A stretch of 64,000 nt of DNA from Streptomyces sp. B3I8 (lineage in GTDB: Bacteria; Actinomycetota; Actinomycetes; Streptomycetales; Streptomycetaceae): positions 2,245,501 through 2,309,500 of the forward strand of contig NZ_JAUSYN010000002.1 in assembly GCF_030816915.1 (NCBI RefSeq), given 5' to 3'. Shown here in pieces: positions 8,503 to 18,042 of this stretch. The notes beneath the pieces are model-generated. The model was not told the origin of the DNA. It ran no database searches and saw only the letters and a program-made list of their open reading frames with translations. Position 1 is the stretch's first letter, and each line of letters opens with the position of its first letter. The position numbers were made by a program, and so were the translations under genes.

Positions 8503-11172
8503 TCATGCCCGCACCACGGCCAGCCGGTCCCCCTCGCCCGTCACGGCGACCGCCCCGTCCCGGTCCGTGCGGAGCACCTTCGCGCCCTCCGCGCGCAGCG
8601 CCGCCACCGTGCCCGGGGCCGGGTGGCCGTAGGGGTTGTCCCGGCCGCAGGAGATGAGGGCGAGGCGGGGTGATGCTCTGCGCAGGAGGTCGGCGTCCTG
8701 GTAGGCGCTGCCGTGGTGGGCCACCTTGAGGACGTCCACCCCGTCCAGTTGCCGGGCGGTGGGGGAGGCCAACAGGGCCTGCTGGGACAGCGGTTCGAGG
8801 TCGCCCAGCAGGAGCAGGCGCAGCCCGCCGGACTTCACCAGCAGGGTGACGCTGGCGTCGTTGGGGCCGTCGGGGCGGAGCGCGGGGTCCGGGGGTGGCC
8901 AGAGCACCTGCCAGGTGAGCGCTCCGGTGCGCCGCTGTTCTCCCGCCACCGCGCGGGTCACGGGGATGTGCCGGGCCGCCGCTTGGGCGCGGACGGACAG
9001 TGCCTGTTCGGGTGGCTCCGCGAGTCCGGTCGTTTCGATGGCCCCGACCGAACGTCCCCGTAGGACGCCGGGGAGCCCCGCCACGTGGTCGGCGTGGAAG
9101 TGGGTGAGCACCACCAGCGGGATCCGGGTGATGCCGAGAGCGCTCAGGCACCGGTCCACCAGCACCGGGTCGGGTCCGGCGTCCACCACGATGCCGGTGC
9201 CTTCGCCCGCCGCGAGGACCGTCGCGTCACCTTGGCCGACATCGCACATCGCGTACCGCCACCCCGGCGGCGGCCACCCCGTGATCACCCTGGTCAGCGG
9301 TGGCGGCCGGACCACCACCAGCGCCAGGAGCAGCGCGGTCGCGGCCGTGAGCCACGGCCGCCGCAGGATCCGCCGTCCGACGACCACGACACCGGCCGTG
9401 GCCAGGGCCAGCAGCAGGGCCCCGGTCCAGTCGCCCGGCCAGTCCACGCCCGCGCCCGGCAGGGACGCCCCGGTGCGGGCGATGTCGGCGATCCACCCGG
9501 CGGGCCACCCCGCGCACCACGCGAGGGTTTCGGCGAACGGCATCGACACCGGTGCCACCGCCAGGGCCGCGAAAGCCAGCACGGTGGCGGGGGCGACCGC
9601 GAACTCCGCGAGCAGGTTGCACGGCACCGCGACCAGGCTGACCCGGGCGGACAGCACCGCGACCACCGGGGCGCACACCGCCTGCGCGGCGGCCGCCGCC
9701 GCCAGTGCCTCGGCCAACCGTGGCGGGACCTGCCGCCGGCGTAGCGCGGCACTCCACCGGGGAGCCACGGTGAGCAGCGCGCCGGTCGCCAGCACGGAGA
9801 GCAGGAAACCGTATCCACGGGCCAGCCACGGGTCGTACAGCACGAGCAGCAGCACTGCCGCGGCCAGCGCGGGCAGCAGCGATCTGCGCCGCCCGGTGGC
9901 GAGGGCGAGCAGCGCGACCCCACCGCAGGCCGCCGCCCGCAGCACGCTCGGATCCGGTCGGCACACCACGACGAACCCCACCGTGAGCACCCCGCCGAGC
10001 AGCGCGGTGCCGCGCAGTGGGATCCCGAGCCGGGGGGCGAGTCCGCGCCGCTCCACGCGCTGGGCGAGCCCCGGCGGGCCGAGGAACAGGGCGAGGAGCA
10101 GGGTGAAGTTGCCCCCACTGACCGCGAGGAGGTGCGTGAGGTCGGTCGCCTTGAACGCGTCGTCCAGTTCCGGGGTGATACGTGCGGTGTCCCCGACGAC
10201 CAGTCCCGGCAGCAGCGCCCGTGGGTCGGGATCCAGGCCGGCGGTCGCCTCCCTGAGTCCGTCCCGCAGCCTCCCCGCCCAGCGCTGCGGGGCCGAGGGC
10301 GCCCGCAGCGTCTCGGGTGCCCCCTTCCCCCGTACCCGCAGCACGGCGGCGACCCGGTCCCCGCCGGACAGCGCCGGCGCGAGCCGTGCGACCACCCGCA
10401 ACCGTGTGGACGGCAGCAACTCGAGCCAGGGTGAGCGCCGGTCACGGTCGGCTCCGGGGCCGGCGTCGTCTGTGGCGGAAGGGTCGGGGGCGATGCGATG
10501 GCTTCGCGCGTCGACCAGCAGGAGTACCGGCGTACGGGTCGACGCCGTCGTGCCGTCCGGTCGCGTCAGGCGTCGTACGTCCGCGTGCAGCAACACCGCT
10601 CTCGGCGCCGCGCGGTCGCCGACGACCTTCGGACGGACCAGTCGCGGATCGGAGGTCAGTTCCACCTCCGCGGTCACCGTGGCGTAGTGGCGGGCGAGGT
10701 CGGGGACCGGTCCGCGTCGCAGGTCCGCGCCGTGCAGCCCCGCCGAGGCGGCGGCCGCGGCGACACACAGCAGTACGGCGGCGACCGGCACCGCCGGCCA
10801 GGCGGTCCGCCGTGACAGCAGCAGCCCACCGGCGACCAGCGCGCAGCCGACTGTCACACCGGTGACCCATCCCGGCGGCGCGTCCAGCGCCCATGCGGCC
10901 GCCGCCCACGCGCCGAGCGCCGGCGGCACCAGCCGCAGGTCGCTCGGGTTCCGCTGCCGCGGATGCGCCTCCCCGAGCCGACCGCCGCGCATCCGGGTGC
11001 CGGCGGGCTGCCCGGGGCGGAGGCCGGGCGTGGCTCCCGCCCGGCCGGGTCCGGCCCGGTCCCCGGGGTCCCGGGGGTCCCCGCCGTCCGCGAGCCGGGG
11101 GCGGCGGCCTGGCGAGGGCGCCGGCTCCCGCACTCGCGCCGGCACGGGCACCGGCGTCCGTGGGGCGCTCAT
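8503..11172 (-). CDS. comEC: ComEC/Rec2 DNA-uptake channel protein
   Basis: 889 aa. An Arg/Pro-rich N-terminal extension of about 80 residues precedes a hydrophobic core with several membrane segments. The Competence domain includes the LLAVSGGNFTLLLALFL region, and the C-terminal metallo-beta-lactamase-like domain has LTHFHADHVAG. In naturally competent bacteria ComEC forms the channel for single-stranded DNA and its lactamase-like domain is thought to act on the incoming strand. ATG 11172 overlaps the comEA stop by 4 nt, so the two are translationally coupled. Natural transformation is not established for most streptomycetes; the role here is inferred. Confidence 0.92.
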   Translation of the reverse strand: MSAPRTPVPVPARVREPAPSPGRRPRLADGGDPRDPGDRAGPGRAGATPGLRPGQPAGTRMRGGRLGEAHPRQRNPSDLRLVPPALGAWAAAAWALDAPPGWVTGVTVGCALVAGGLLLSRRTAWPAVPVAAVLLCVAAAAASAGLHGADLRRGPVPDLARHYATVTAEVELTSDPRLVRPKVVGDRAAPRAVLLHADVRRLTRPDGTTASTRTPVLLLVDARSHRIAPDPSATDDAGPGADRDRRSPWLELLPSTRLRVVARLAPALSGGDRVAAVLRVRGKGAPETLRAPSAPQRWAGRLRDGLREATAGLDPDPRALLPGLVVGDTARITPELDDAFKATDLTHLLAVSGGNFTLLLALFLGPPGLAQRVERRGLAPRLGIPLRGTALLGGVLTVGFVVVCRPDPSVLRAAACGGVALLALATGRRRSLLPALAAAVLLLVLYDPWLARGYGFLLSVLATGALLTVAPRWSAALRRRQVPPRLAEALAAAAAAQAVCAPVVAVLSARVSLVAVPCNLLAEFAVAPATVLAFAALAVAPVSMPFAETLAWCAGWPAGWIADIARTGASLPGAGVDWPGDWTGALLLALATAGVVVVGRRILRRPWLTAATALLLALVVVRPPPLTRVITGWPPPGWRYAMCDVGQGDATVLAAGEGTGIVVDAGPDPVLVDRCLSALGITRIPLVVLTHFHADHVAGLPGVLRGRSVGAIETTGLAEPPEQALSVRAQAAARHIPVTRAVAGEQRRTGALTWQVLWPPPDPALRPDGPNDASVTLLVKSGGLRLLLLGDLEPLSQQALLASPTARQLDGVDVLKVAHHGSAYQDADLLRRASPRLALISCGRDNPYGHPAPGTVAALRAEGAKVLRTDRDGAVAVTGEGDRLAVVRA

Positions 11173-12659
11173 GGCCGCACCAGGTCCCGGAGGTCCGCGA
11201 AGCGCCGGTCGCCGATGCCGGTCACCTCACGCAACTGGTCGACCGAGGTGAAACCGCCGTGCTGGGTGCGGTAGTCGAGGATGTGCCTGGCCAGGACGGG
11301 GCCCACGCCCGGCAGGGTGTCCAACTGCTCGGTGGTGGCGGAGTTCAGGGACAGTGGGCTCGCCGGTCCGGGGGCGGCAGCCGCGCCGCCGGGTGCCGCC
11401 CCGCTGTCTCCGGCGCCCGGCGCGGGGACGGGACCGGGCACCGGGGCGGGCGCGCCGCCGCCGACCACGATCTGCTCGCCGTCCACCAGGACCCGTGCCC
11501 GGTTCAGGGTGCCGAGGTCCGTACCGGAGCGCACTCCCCCGGCCGCGTGCAAGGCGTCCGCGACCCGGGACCCCGCGGGCAGCCGCTGGATGCCCGGATG
11601 CCGCACCTTGCCGCTGACATCGACGACGACCGTCGCGTCGGCGCCGCTCCCCGCCACCGGCGCCGCGGAGGAACGCGGAGCGGTCGCACCACGGATGCCC
11701 GGTGACGGCCTCGGGACCGGTTCCGTGCCGTCGCCGTGCCCGCCGTAGGGGAGCGCCGCCCGTACCTGCCGCGGTGCCTCGACCTCCTCGGTGCGACCGG
11801 ACCAGAAGTGCCCGCCGGCGAGGGCCGCGGCCGCCACGAGCAGGACGGCGAGGGCCGCCACGCTCCTGCGTTCCAGTCCGCACCGGGTCTGCAGCCACAG
11901 CGGGGTGCGCTCCTGCACCGCGAGACCCACCCGCTCCCGCCAAGTCGGCCCGGGCGCCGCCTCCCTGGCGGAAGCCCCCTCCGTACCAGGAGCCCCTTCC
12001 GTGGCAGGAGCCCCCTCCGTGGCAGGAATCCCCTCCGTACCAGCAGTCCGCTCCCTCTCCGCGAGCTCCTCCGCGGCCGCCCACGAAGGCACCCGCGCAG
12101 TCGTCCTCGCGGTCACCCCCGTCCCTGCGGTCGCCGCCGTCCCCGCACCTGCGGCAACTGTCGCCGTCCCCTCATCCACTGCCGCCGCCCCCACGCCCGC
12201 GGTTGCCGCCGTCGACTCCCCCACTGCCGCCGCCGTCCCCACGCCCACGGCCGCGCCCGTCCCCCGCTTCGGGCGCACCGGTGGCTCGGACGGCCCCGGT
12301 GGGTCGTTGCCCGCCTCCTCCCGCTCCGGCCGCGGTTCCCAGTCCACCCCCGTGAAGAACGGATGCGTCTGCGGCGACGGCAACCGGTCCTCGGCCTGGG
12401 AGTCCGCATCCGGCAGCGCCGGCCGACCCGCCCCGGGCCCTCGCGCGAAGAGGGCCTCCGCGCGCACCCGCAGCGCCTCGGCCGAGGCGTGCCGCTGCTG
12501 ACCGTGCCGCCCGCCGGCGCTCCGACGCCAGCCGGAAGAACCGTGCGTCCGTGCGGAGCCGCTTCGTGCGGCACGGTGCCGGGTGCGGCCGTCGGAGGCC
12601 GGGCCGCGGCCCGGACCACTGGTGGGAGTCGCTGTACGTGAAGGTGATCGAAGTGCCAT
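11169..12659 (-). CDS. comEA: ComEA-like helix-hairpin-helix DNA-binding protein with long disordered N-terminus
   Basis: About 496 aa if it starts at ATG 12659 (MALRSPSRTATPTSG); an in-frame GTG 18 nt further upstream is also possible and neither has a good ribosome site. A very long, Ala/Thr/Glu-rich, probably disordered half comes first, then one transmembrane helix (VAALAVLLVAAAALAGG), an SLBB domain (ATVVVDVSGKVRHPGIQRL) and a C-terminal helix-hairpin-helix (LNSATTEQLDTLPGVGPVLA). ComEA normally captures double-stranded DNA outside the membrane and hands it to ComEC, encoded next with a 4-nt overlap. The long N-terminal tail would be cytoplasmic and is unusual for ComEA. Confidence 0.88.
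   Translation of the reverse strand: MALRSPSRTATPTSGPGRGPASDGRTRHRAARSGSARTHGSSGWRRSAGGRHGQQRHASAEALRVRAEALFARGPGAGRPALPDADSQAEDRLPSPQTHPFFTGVDWEPRPEREEAGNDPPGPSEPPVRPKRGTGAAVGVGTAAAVGESTAATAGVGAAAVDEGTATVAAGAGTAATAGTGVTARTTARVPSWAAAEELAERERTAGTEGIPATEGAPATEGAPGTEGASAREAAPGPTWRERVGLAVQERTPLWLQTRCGLERRSVAALAVLLVAAAALAGGHFWSGRTEEVEAPRQVRAALPYGGHGDGTEPVPRPSPGIRGATAPRSSAAPVAGSGADATVVVDVSGKVRHPGIQRLPAGSRVADALHAAGGVRSGTDLGTLNRARVLVDGEQIVVGGGAPAPVPGPVPAPGAGDSGAAPGGAAAAPGPASPLSLNSATTEQLDTLPGVGPVLARHILDYRTQHGGFTSVDQLREVTGIGDRRFADLRDLVRP
11968..12060 (-). repeat. Short tandem repeats inside comEA
   Basis: About four degenerate 21-bp units of the type ccctccgtggcaggagcc, encoding the repeated peptide ATEGAP/GTEGAS in the disordered N-terminal half of ComEA. 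Likely variable in copy number between strains. Confidence 0.6.
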
Positions 12660-12764
12660 GCGGGCAGGATCGGGCACATCGCGCGACTCGCGATGATCTT
12701 GCTCAAAACCCGTGGATTACTCGCCGGTTGTGGATATCTCCGTCACCCGTGGGGGTGATGCACG

Positions 12765-13610
12765 TCAACGGGGCGAGACGACCGCGCCCAGCAGCCCCGG
12801 CCCCGTGTGCGCCCCGATCACCGCGCCGACCTCACTGACATGGAGGTCCTCGAGCCCCGGGACCCTGGCCCGCAGCCGCTCCGCGAGCGCCGCCGCCCGC
12901 TCGGGCGCGGCGAGATGGTGCACCGCGATGTCGACCTGTGCGCCGGCCGCCCGCTCGGCCACGATCTCCTCGAGGCGGGCGATCGCCCGGGACGCCGTGC
13001 GGACCTTCTCGAGCAGATCGATACGTCCGTCGTCCAGCCGCAGCAGCGGTTTGACGGCGAGGGCGGAGCCGAACAGGGCCTGGGCCGCGCCGATCCGGCC
13101 GCCGCGCCGCAGATAGTCGAGGGTGTCGACGTAGAAGAACGTGGATGTCCCGGCGGCGCGCTTCTCCGCGGCCGCGACCGCCTCGTCGACCGTGCCGCCC
13201 GTCTCCACCGTCTCGGCCGCGGCGAGGGCGCAGAAGCCGAGTGCCATGGCGACCACACCGGTGTCCACGACGCGCACCGGCACGGGTGCCTCTCGCGCGG
13301 CCAGCACCGCGGCGTCGTACGTGCCGGAGAACTCGGAGGAGAGGTGGAGGGAGACGATCTCGGTCGCTCCCGCCCCGGCGACCCTGCGATAGGTCTCCGC
13401 GAACATCTGGGGGCTGGGCCGGGAGGTGGTGACGGACCGGCGCTTCTGCAGTGCCTCCGCCAGGGAGCGGGCCGAGATCTCGGTGCCCTCCTCGAATGCC
13501 CGGTCGCCCAGTACCACGGTCAGCGGTACCGAGGTGATGCCGTGACGCTCCATCGTCCGCGGCGGCAGGTAGGCCGTTGAATCGGTGACGATCGCGACAT
13601 GGCGGGACAT
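12765..13610 (-). CDS. DegV family (fatty-acid-binding) protein
   Basis: 281 aa, starting MSRHVAIVTDSTAYLPP. It shows the two-domain DegV fold: the N-terminal VTDSTAYLP motif, the SRPSPQMFAETYRR and SSEFSGTYDAA segments, and the C-terminal EVGAVIGAHTGPGLLG motif. DegV/FakB proteins bind a fatty acid and present it to a kinase (FakA); no such kinase is next to it here. It lies upstream of comEA on the same strand, with about 105 bp between. Start ATG 13610. Confidence 0.93.
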   Translation of the reverse strand: MSRHVAIVTDSTAYLPPRTMERHGITSVPLTVVLGDRAFEEGTEISARSLAEALQKRRSVTTSRPSPQMFAETYRRVAGAGATEIVSLHLSSEFSGTYDAAVLAAREAPVPVRVVDTGVVAMALGFCALAAAETVETGGTVDEAVAAAEKRAAGTSTFFYVDTLDYLRRGGRIGAAQALFGSALAVKPLLRLDDGRIDLLEKVRTASRAIARLEEIVAERAAGAQVDIAVHHLAAPERAAALAERLRARVPGLEDLHVSEVGAVIGAHTGPGLLGAVVSPR

Positions 13611-13706
13611 GAGCTGGAGGTTACCTGCCGTGGCTAAGCGGAGGCAGCCCGACCCCTTCCGCCTGCGGTGACACCGACGGGATCAAGTCATCGACCGGGG
13701 CGCCGC

Positions 13707-14435
13707 TCATGTCGTCGTCTCGGGGCGGGGCTTCTTGTCCCAGGGGTAGGTGGGCCGCGGCCCGGGCGCCGCGGCGGCGGGACGCACCGGCGGGTCCGCG
13801 CGCGGCGCCGCTTCCTCCGCCGCCGCAACCCCCGCTGTCGGCCCCGCCGCTGCCGACTCCGCCGAGACCGCGTCCCGCCCCGGGGCCGGTTCCGTCGTCC
13901 AGTGCCTGAGCGCGCCCGCCTCGATGTCTATCTGCTCGCTCAGCGTCGACAGGTCGTCCTGCGAGAAGCGGCGGGCGCGCTCGTGTGCCGCCCAGCGCAG
14001 GGAGTCCGCGGAGGTGGTGATCCGCTCCATGCGTTCACGCAGCTCGGGCAGGCGGCGGGCGAGGCCGGACCGGTCCGGTTCGCTCTCCAGGCGCCTGAGT
14101 TCGCCGTCCAGTTGCCGGCCGTGCGCGCTGAGCCGCTCGAAGAGGCCCAGGGACTCCTTCAGCGACGCGTCCTCGGTCGCGCCCGCCTCCAGCGCCTCCT
14201 GCGTGGCCCGTAGGGAGGTGCGCAGTCTCAGCCGGAGCTGGGCCAGCTCGCCCACCGGGCCGGGCAGTGCGAACGTCCGCGCGCGCAGTGTGGTGTCCTC
14301 GACGGTGCGCCGCGCCTGGGTGAGCGTGCGGTCCACACCTCGCTTCGCGGCGCCGACCGCCTTGACGGTGGCGTACGCGCCGAGACCGAGGAAGAGCACG
14401 AAGAGCAGTGCGACGACCGCGATGACCGTTTCCAC
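13707..14435 (-). CDS. Membrane-anchored coiled-coil hypothetical protein
   Basis: 242 aa from GTG 14435, with a strong ggaggagg site 7 nt upstream. An N-terminal transmembrane helix at residues about 3-24 ([18 protein letters not shown]) precedes a long Arg/Glu/Leu-rich helical segment with heptad character (residues about 30-170), and an Ala/Pro-rich C-terminal tail ends KKPRPETTT. Similar in plan to DUF948-type or chemotaxis-like membrane tethers, but not recognised. It lies downstream of leuS on the same strand. Confidence 0.75.
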   Translation of the reverse strand: METVIAVVALLFVLFLGLGAYATVKAVGAAKRGVDRTLTQARRTVEDTTLRARTFALPGPVGELAQLRLRLRTSLRATQEALEAGATEDASLKESLGLFERLSAHGRQLDGELRRLESEPDRSGLARRLPELRERMERITTSADSLRWAAHERARRFSQDDLSTLSEQIDIEAGALRHWTTEPAPGRDAVSAESAAAGPTAGVAAAEEAAPRADPPVRPAAAAPGPRPTYPWDKKPRPETTT

Positions 14436-14621
14436 GGCGCTCCTCCTCCACGCGAGTGTGCGCGGCTGGCCCGCCGCCCTTCCACGGTAAACGCACCGGG
14501 CAGGTCCCGGGTTCCCGCGGAACCCCGAACCTGCCCGTAGGGGACTTCCCCCACACCAACGCCCGGACCACTCCCGAGCCACCGCCCACGCCCACGCGTA
14601 CGTCTACACGCGCACCTACAC

Positions 14622-17526
14622 CTACACCGGAACGATGTTCACCAGCTTCGGCGCCCGCACGATCACCTTGCGGATGCCGGCCCCGTCCAGCGCGGCCACG
14701 ACCTTCTCGTCGGCCAGCGCCACCTTCTCCAGCTCCTCGTCCGAGATCGCCGGGGAGACCTCCAGCCGGGCCTTGACCTTGCCCTTGATCTGCACCACGC
14801 ACGTGACGGTCTCGTCGACGACGTACGCCGGGTCGGCGACCGGGAAGTCCTGGTGGACCACCGAGTCGGTGTGGCCCAGCCGGCGCCACAGCTCCTCGGC
14901 GATGTGCGGGGCCAGCGGCGCCACCATCAGCACCAGCGGCTCGGCCACCGCGCGCGGCACCGGTCCGCCGGCCTTCGTCAGATGGTTGTTCAGCTCGGTG
15001 ACCTTGGCGATGGCGGTGTTGAACCGCAGGCCCTCCAGGTCCTGGCGCACCCCGTCGATCGCCTTGTGCAGCGCGCGCAGGGTGTCCACATCGACGGCGT
15101 CGTTCCCGGTGGTCCCGACGTCGGCGACGGTGACCTCGCCGGTCGCCTCGTCGACGACGTTGCGCCACAGCCGCTGCAGCAGCCGGAACTGGCCGACCAC
15201 CGCACGTGTGTCCCACGGCCGGGAGACGTCCAGCGGGCCCATCGCCATCTCGTACAGGCGCAGGGTGTCCGCCCCGTACTCGGCGCAGATCTCGTCCGGG
15301 GTGACCGCGTTCTTCAGGGACTTGCCCATCTTGCCCAGCAGCCGGGAGACCTTCTCGCCCTCGTGGTAGAACGCGCCGTCGCGCTCCTCCACCTCGGCGG
15401 CCGGCACCGCGATGCCGCGGCTGTCCCGGTAGACGTAGGCCTGGATCATGCCCTGGTTGAACAGCTTGTGGAACGGCTCGGCGGAGGAGACGTGCCCCAG
15501 GTCGTACAGCACCTTGGACCAGAAGCGCGCGTACAGCAGGTGCAGCACGGCGTGCTCGGCGCCGCCCACGTACAGGTCGACACCGCCGTGCGGCATGCCC
15601 TCGCGCGGGCCCATCCAGTACTGCTCGACCTCCGGGTCGACCAGCTTCTCGTCGTTGTGCGGGTCCAGGTAGCGCAGTTCGTACCAGCAGGAACCGGCCC
15701 AGTTGGGCATGGTGTTGGTCTCGCGGCGGTACTTCCGGGGCCCGCGTCCGTCGCCCAGGTCCAGGGTGACGTTCACCCAGTCCGCGTTGCGCGACAGCGG
15801 GGTCTCGGGCTGGGTGTCGGCGTCGTCCGGGTCGAAGGTGCGGGGCGAGTAGTCCTCGACCTCGGGCAGCTCCAGGGGCAGCATCGACTCGGGCAGCGGG
15901 TGGGCGATGCCGTCCTCGTCGTAGACGATGGGGAAGGGCTCGCCCCAGTAGCGCTGGCGGCTGAACAGCCAGTCGCGCAGCCGGAAGTTGACGGTGCCCT
16001 CGCCGACGCCCTCGCTGCGCAGCCACTCGGTGATGCGCGCCTTGGCCTCGGTGACGCCCAGGCCGTCCAGGGTGACGGAGTCGTTCGCGGAGTTGACGAT
16101 CGTGGCGTCGTAGGAGGCGAAGGCGTCCTTCCACTCCGTCGTGTCGGTGCCGCGGCCGTCGGTGGGCTCCACGACGCAGCGGACCGGCAGTTCGAAGGCG
16201 CGCGCGAACTCGAAGTCGCGGGTGTCGTGCGCCGGTACGGCCATGATCGCGCCGGTGCCGTAGCCCATCAGGACGTAGTCGGCGATGAAGACGGGGACCC
16301 GTTCGCCGTTGACCGGGTTGGTGGCGTAGGCGCCGATGAAGACACCGGTCTTGTCCTTCGCCTCGGCCTGGCGTTCGACGTCGGACTTCGACGCGGCCTG
16401 CGCGCGGTAGGCGGCGACGGCCTCGGCGGGGGTGGCGTGGCCGCCGGTCCACACCTCGTGGGTGCCCTCCGGCCAGGCGGCCGGGGTGAACTTCTCCACC
16501 AGGGGGTAGCTCGGGAGCCAGCACCATGTAGGTGGCGCCGAACAGGGTGTCGGGGCGGGTGGTGAAGACGGTGATGCGCTCGCCGTCGATGGGGAAGTCG
16601 ACGCGCGCGCCCTCGGAACGGCCGATCCAGTTGCGCTGCTGCAGCTTGATGGCCTCGGGCCAGTCCAGCTCGTCCAGGTCGTCCAGCAGGCGGTCGGCGT
16701 AGGCCGTGATCCGCATGTTCCACTGGCGCAGCTTGGCCTTGAAGACCGGGAAGTTGCCGCGCTCGGAGCGGCCGTCGGCGGTGACCTCCTCGTTGGCCAG
16801 CACGGTGCCCAGACCGGGGCACCAGTTGACGGGCGCGTCGGAGGCGTAGGCCAGGCGGTACCCGCCCAGGACGTCGGCGCGCTCGGCCTCGCTCAGCTCG
16901 CTCCACGCGCGCGTGGTGCCGGGTACGGGCCGCTCACCGGAGGCGAACTGTTCGACCAACTCGGCGATCGGACGGGCGCTGCCCGCCTGCTCGTCGTAGT
17001 ACGAGTTGAAGATCTGCAGGAAGATCCACTGGGTCCACTTGTAGTAGTCCGGGTCGATCGTGGCGAAGGAGCGGCGCTTGTCGTGGCCCAGGCCCAGCCG
17101 GCGCAGCTGGGAGGTCATGTTCTCGATGTTGGCCTCGGTGGAGACCCGCGGGTGCGTGCCGGTCTGCACGGCGTACTGCTCGGCGGGCAGGCCGAAGGCG
17201 TCGAAGCCCAGGGTGTGCAGGACGTTGTGGCCGGTCATCCGCTGGAAGCGGGCGTACACGTCGGTGGCGATGTAGCCCAGCGGGTGGCCCACGTGCAGTC
17301 CCGCCCCGGACGGGTACGGGAACATGTCCATGATGAACTTCTTGGGGCGGGCCGCCAGGTCGGGGTCACCGGCCAGGTCGCCCTTCGGGTTGGGCGCCTC
17401 GTACGTGCCCTCGGCGGCCCAGAAGTCCTGCCAGCGTGCCTCGATGTCCGCCGCCATGGTGGCCGTGTAGCGGTGCGGCGCTGCCTCCGCCTGCATGGCG
17501 GCGGCAGCGGGGTTCGTCTCGCTCAT
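14622..17526 (-). CDS. leuS: Leucyl-tRNA synthetase, interrupted by a single-base frameshift
   Basis: Charges tRNA-Leu; essential and normally single-copy. The N-terminal part runs from ATG 17526 (gagga site just upstream) through the HIGH-type motif [17 protein letters not shown]. At 16501-16508 the frame breaks: the read is APEL-PPGG where the family has EHPLVEKF. Removing one base, A16508 on the + strand, restores GAG CAC CCC CTG GTG GAG and joins to the downstream part, which holds the CP1 editing domain, the KMSKS-type loop GKMGKSLKN and the C-terminal tRNA-binding region ending KLVNIVPV. Total about 967 aa when repaired, the expected size. Because the gene is essential, a sequencing error or a second leuS elsewhere is likely. 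A leader attenuator precedes it. Confidence 0.93.
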
Positions 17527-17595
17527 GATCCTCAAAGCTCCATCGATCGTCTGCGCCCTCGGCTGCGGCTTCCGGAAAGGGACTCCCCGGAAACG

Positions 17596-17619
17596 AAAAA
17601 ACCCCTCGCACAGGAGGGG
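17596..17619 (-). terminator. Attenuator terminator in the leuS leader
   Basis: Read on the minus strand: a 6-bp stem CCCCTC/GAGGGG with loop CTGTGC, immediately followed by six T residues. A factor-independent terminator located about 70 bp before the leuS start can only serve as an attenuator, since it would stop leuS transcription. Confidence 0.8.
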
Positions 17620-17633
17620 ACGCCGCGCCGATT

Positions 17634-17662
17634 CCGACCGTCTCTCACTGTCCGGCGGTCGG
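17634..17662 (-). promoter_or_regulatory. Upstream hairpin of the leuS leader (pause/anti-antiterminator)
   Basis: A 7-bp perfect inverted repeat, ccgaccg at 17634-17640 and cggtcgg at 17656-17662, begins 7 nt after the leader-peptide stop codon. Its position between the leader peptide and the terminator matches the 1:2 or protective hairpin of classical amino-acid attenuators. Confidence 0.6.
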
Positions 17663-17668
17663 GACTGA

Positions 17669-17707
17669 TCAGCGCGGCTCGCTAAGCAGAAGGCGTACGG
17701 CACGCAT
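17669..17707 (-). CDS. leuS leader peptide ([12 protein letters not shown])
   Basis: A 12-codon frame with three consecutive leucine codons (CTT CTG CTT) ending in TGA, 143 bp upstream of leuS. It is followed by a hairpin (17634-17662) and a U-tailed terminator (17596-17619). This is the arrangement of ribosome-mediated attenuation: a ribosome stalled at the Leu codons for lack of leucyl-tRNA would favour antitermination and raise LeuRS synthesis. CTT is a rare codon in such GC-rich DNA, which strengthens the case. No ribosome site is visible; a TAACCT box 6 nt before the ATG suggests a leaderless transcript. Confidence 0.78.
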   Translation of the reverse strand: MRAVRLLLSEPR

Positions 17708-17713
17708 GGCGAC

Positions 17714-17719
17714 AGGTTA
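17714..17719 (-). promoter_or_regulatory. Candidate -10 box of the leuS leader
   Basis: TAACCT on the minus strand fits the TAnnnT pattern and lies 6 nt before the leader-peptide ATG, so the transcript could start at the ATG itself. No convincing -35 box is seen. Confidence 0.4.
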
Positions 17720-17873
17720 CCGCAGCGACCGAGCGCCCCGCGACGGACTTCCCGCGCCGTCCGCGCCCCGTCGCCTCGCCCCGCCGCCCGATCCGTCTCA
17801 CCCCGCCACCGGTTCCCGGCGGCCCGCGACCGCTTCCGTCACATTGCCTCCGTCACACCGGCACCGAAAAACC

Positions 17874-17888
17874 TTGAACATCGTTCAA
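17874..17888 (+). promoter_or_regulatory. Candidate operator TTGAAC-ATC-GTTCAA
   Basis: A perfect 6-bp inverted repeat with a 3-bp spacer inside the AT-rich stretch, about 155 bp before the cytochrome gene start. This is the form of a dimeric repressor site. The spacer is 3 bp, not the 4 bp of actinobacterial SOS boxes. Regulator unknown. Confidence 0.5.
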
Positions 17889-18042
17889 TTGTTACTTCGC
17901 GTAATGCCCTCTATAGGACAACACACCCCCCTGGAGACCCTTAGATAACAAGGCAATAACTCAAACCTCGTACCGCTCGGTACGGGGCCGCCTTAGAGTG
18001 CAGCACCGGGACCGCTTTCCCGAACCGCTCGGAGTCGCCCCC

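Larger units (their letters stand above)
17708..18042. other. Divergent spacer between leuS leader and cytochrome operon
   Basis: 335 bp without a gene. The left half is ordinary GC-rich DNA. The right half, from about 17865, is distinctly AT-richer (ttgttacttcgcgtaatg, then taacaaggcaataactc) and must carry the promoter of the cytochrome/NuoF-like operon, including the dyad at 17874-17888. Confidence 0.5.

Noticed and set aside
16501-16510. Programmed frameshift in leuS
   Set aside because: No slippery heptamer or stimulatory structure, and no family precedent; a one-base insertion explains it better.
17530-17707. T-box riboswitch before leuS
   Set aside because: No T-box consensus or specifier-loop architecture; a short Leu-rich leader peptide and terminator explain the region.
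17874-17888. SOS/LexA box
   Set aside because: Actinobacterial LexA sites have GAAC-N4-GTTC; this has N3, and the neighbours are not DNA-repair genes.
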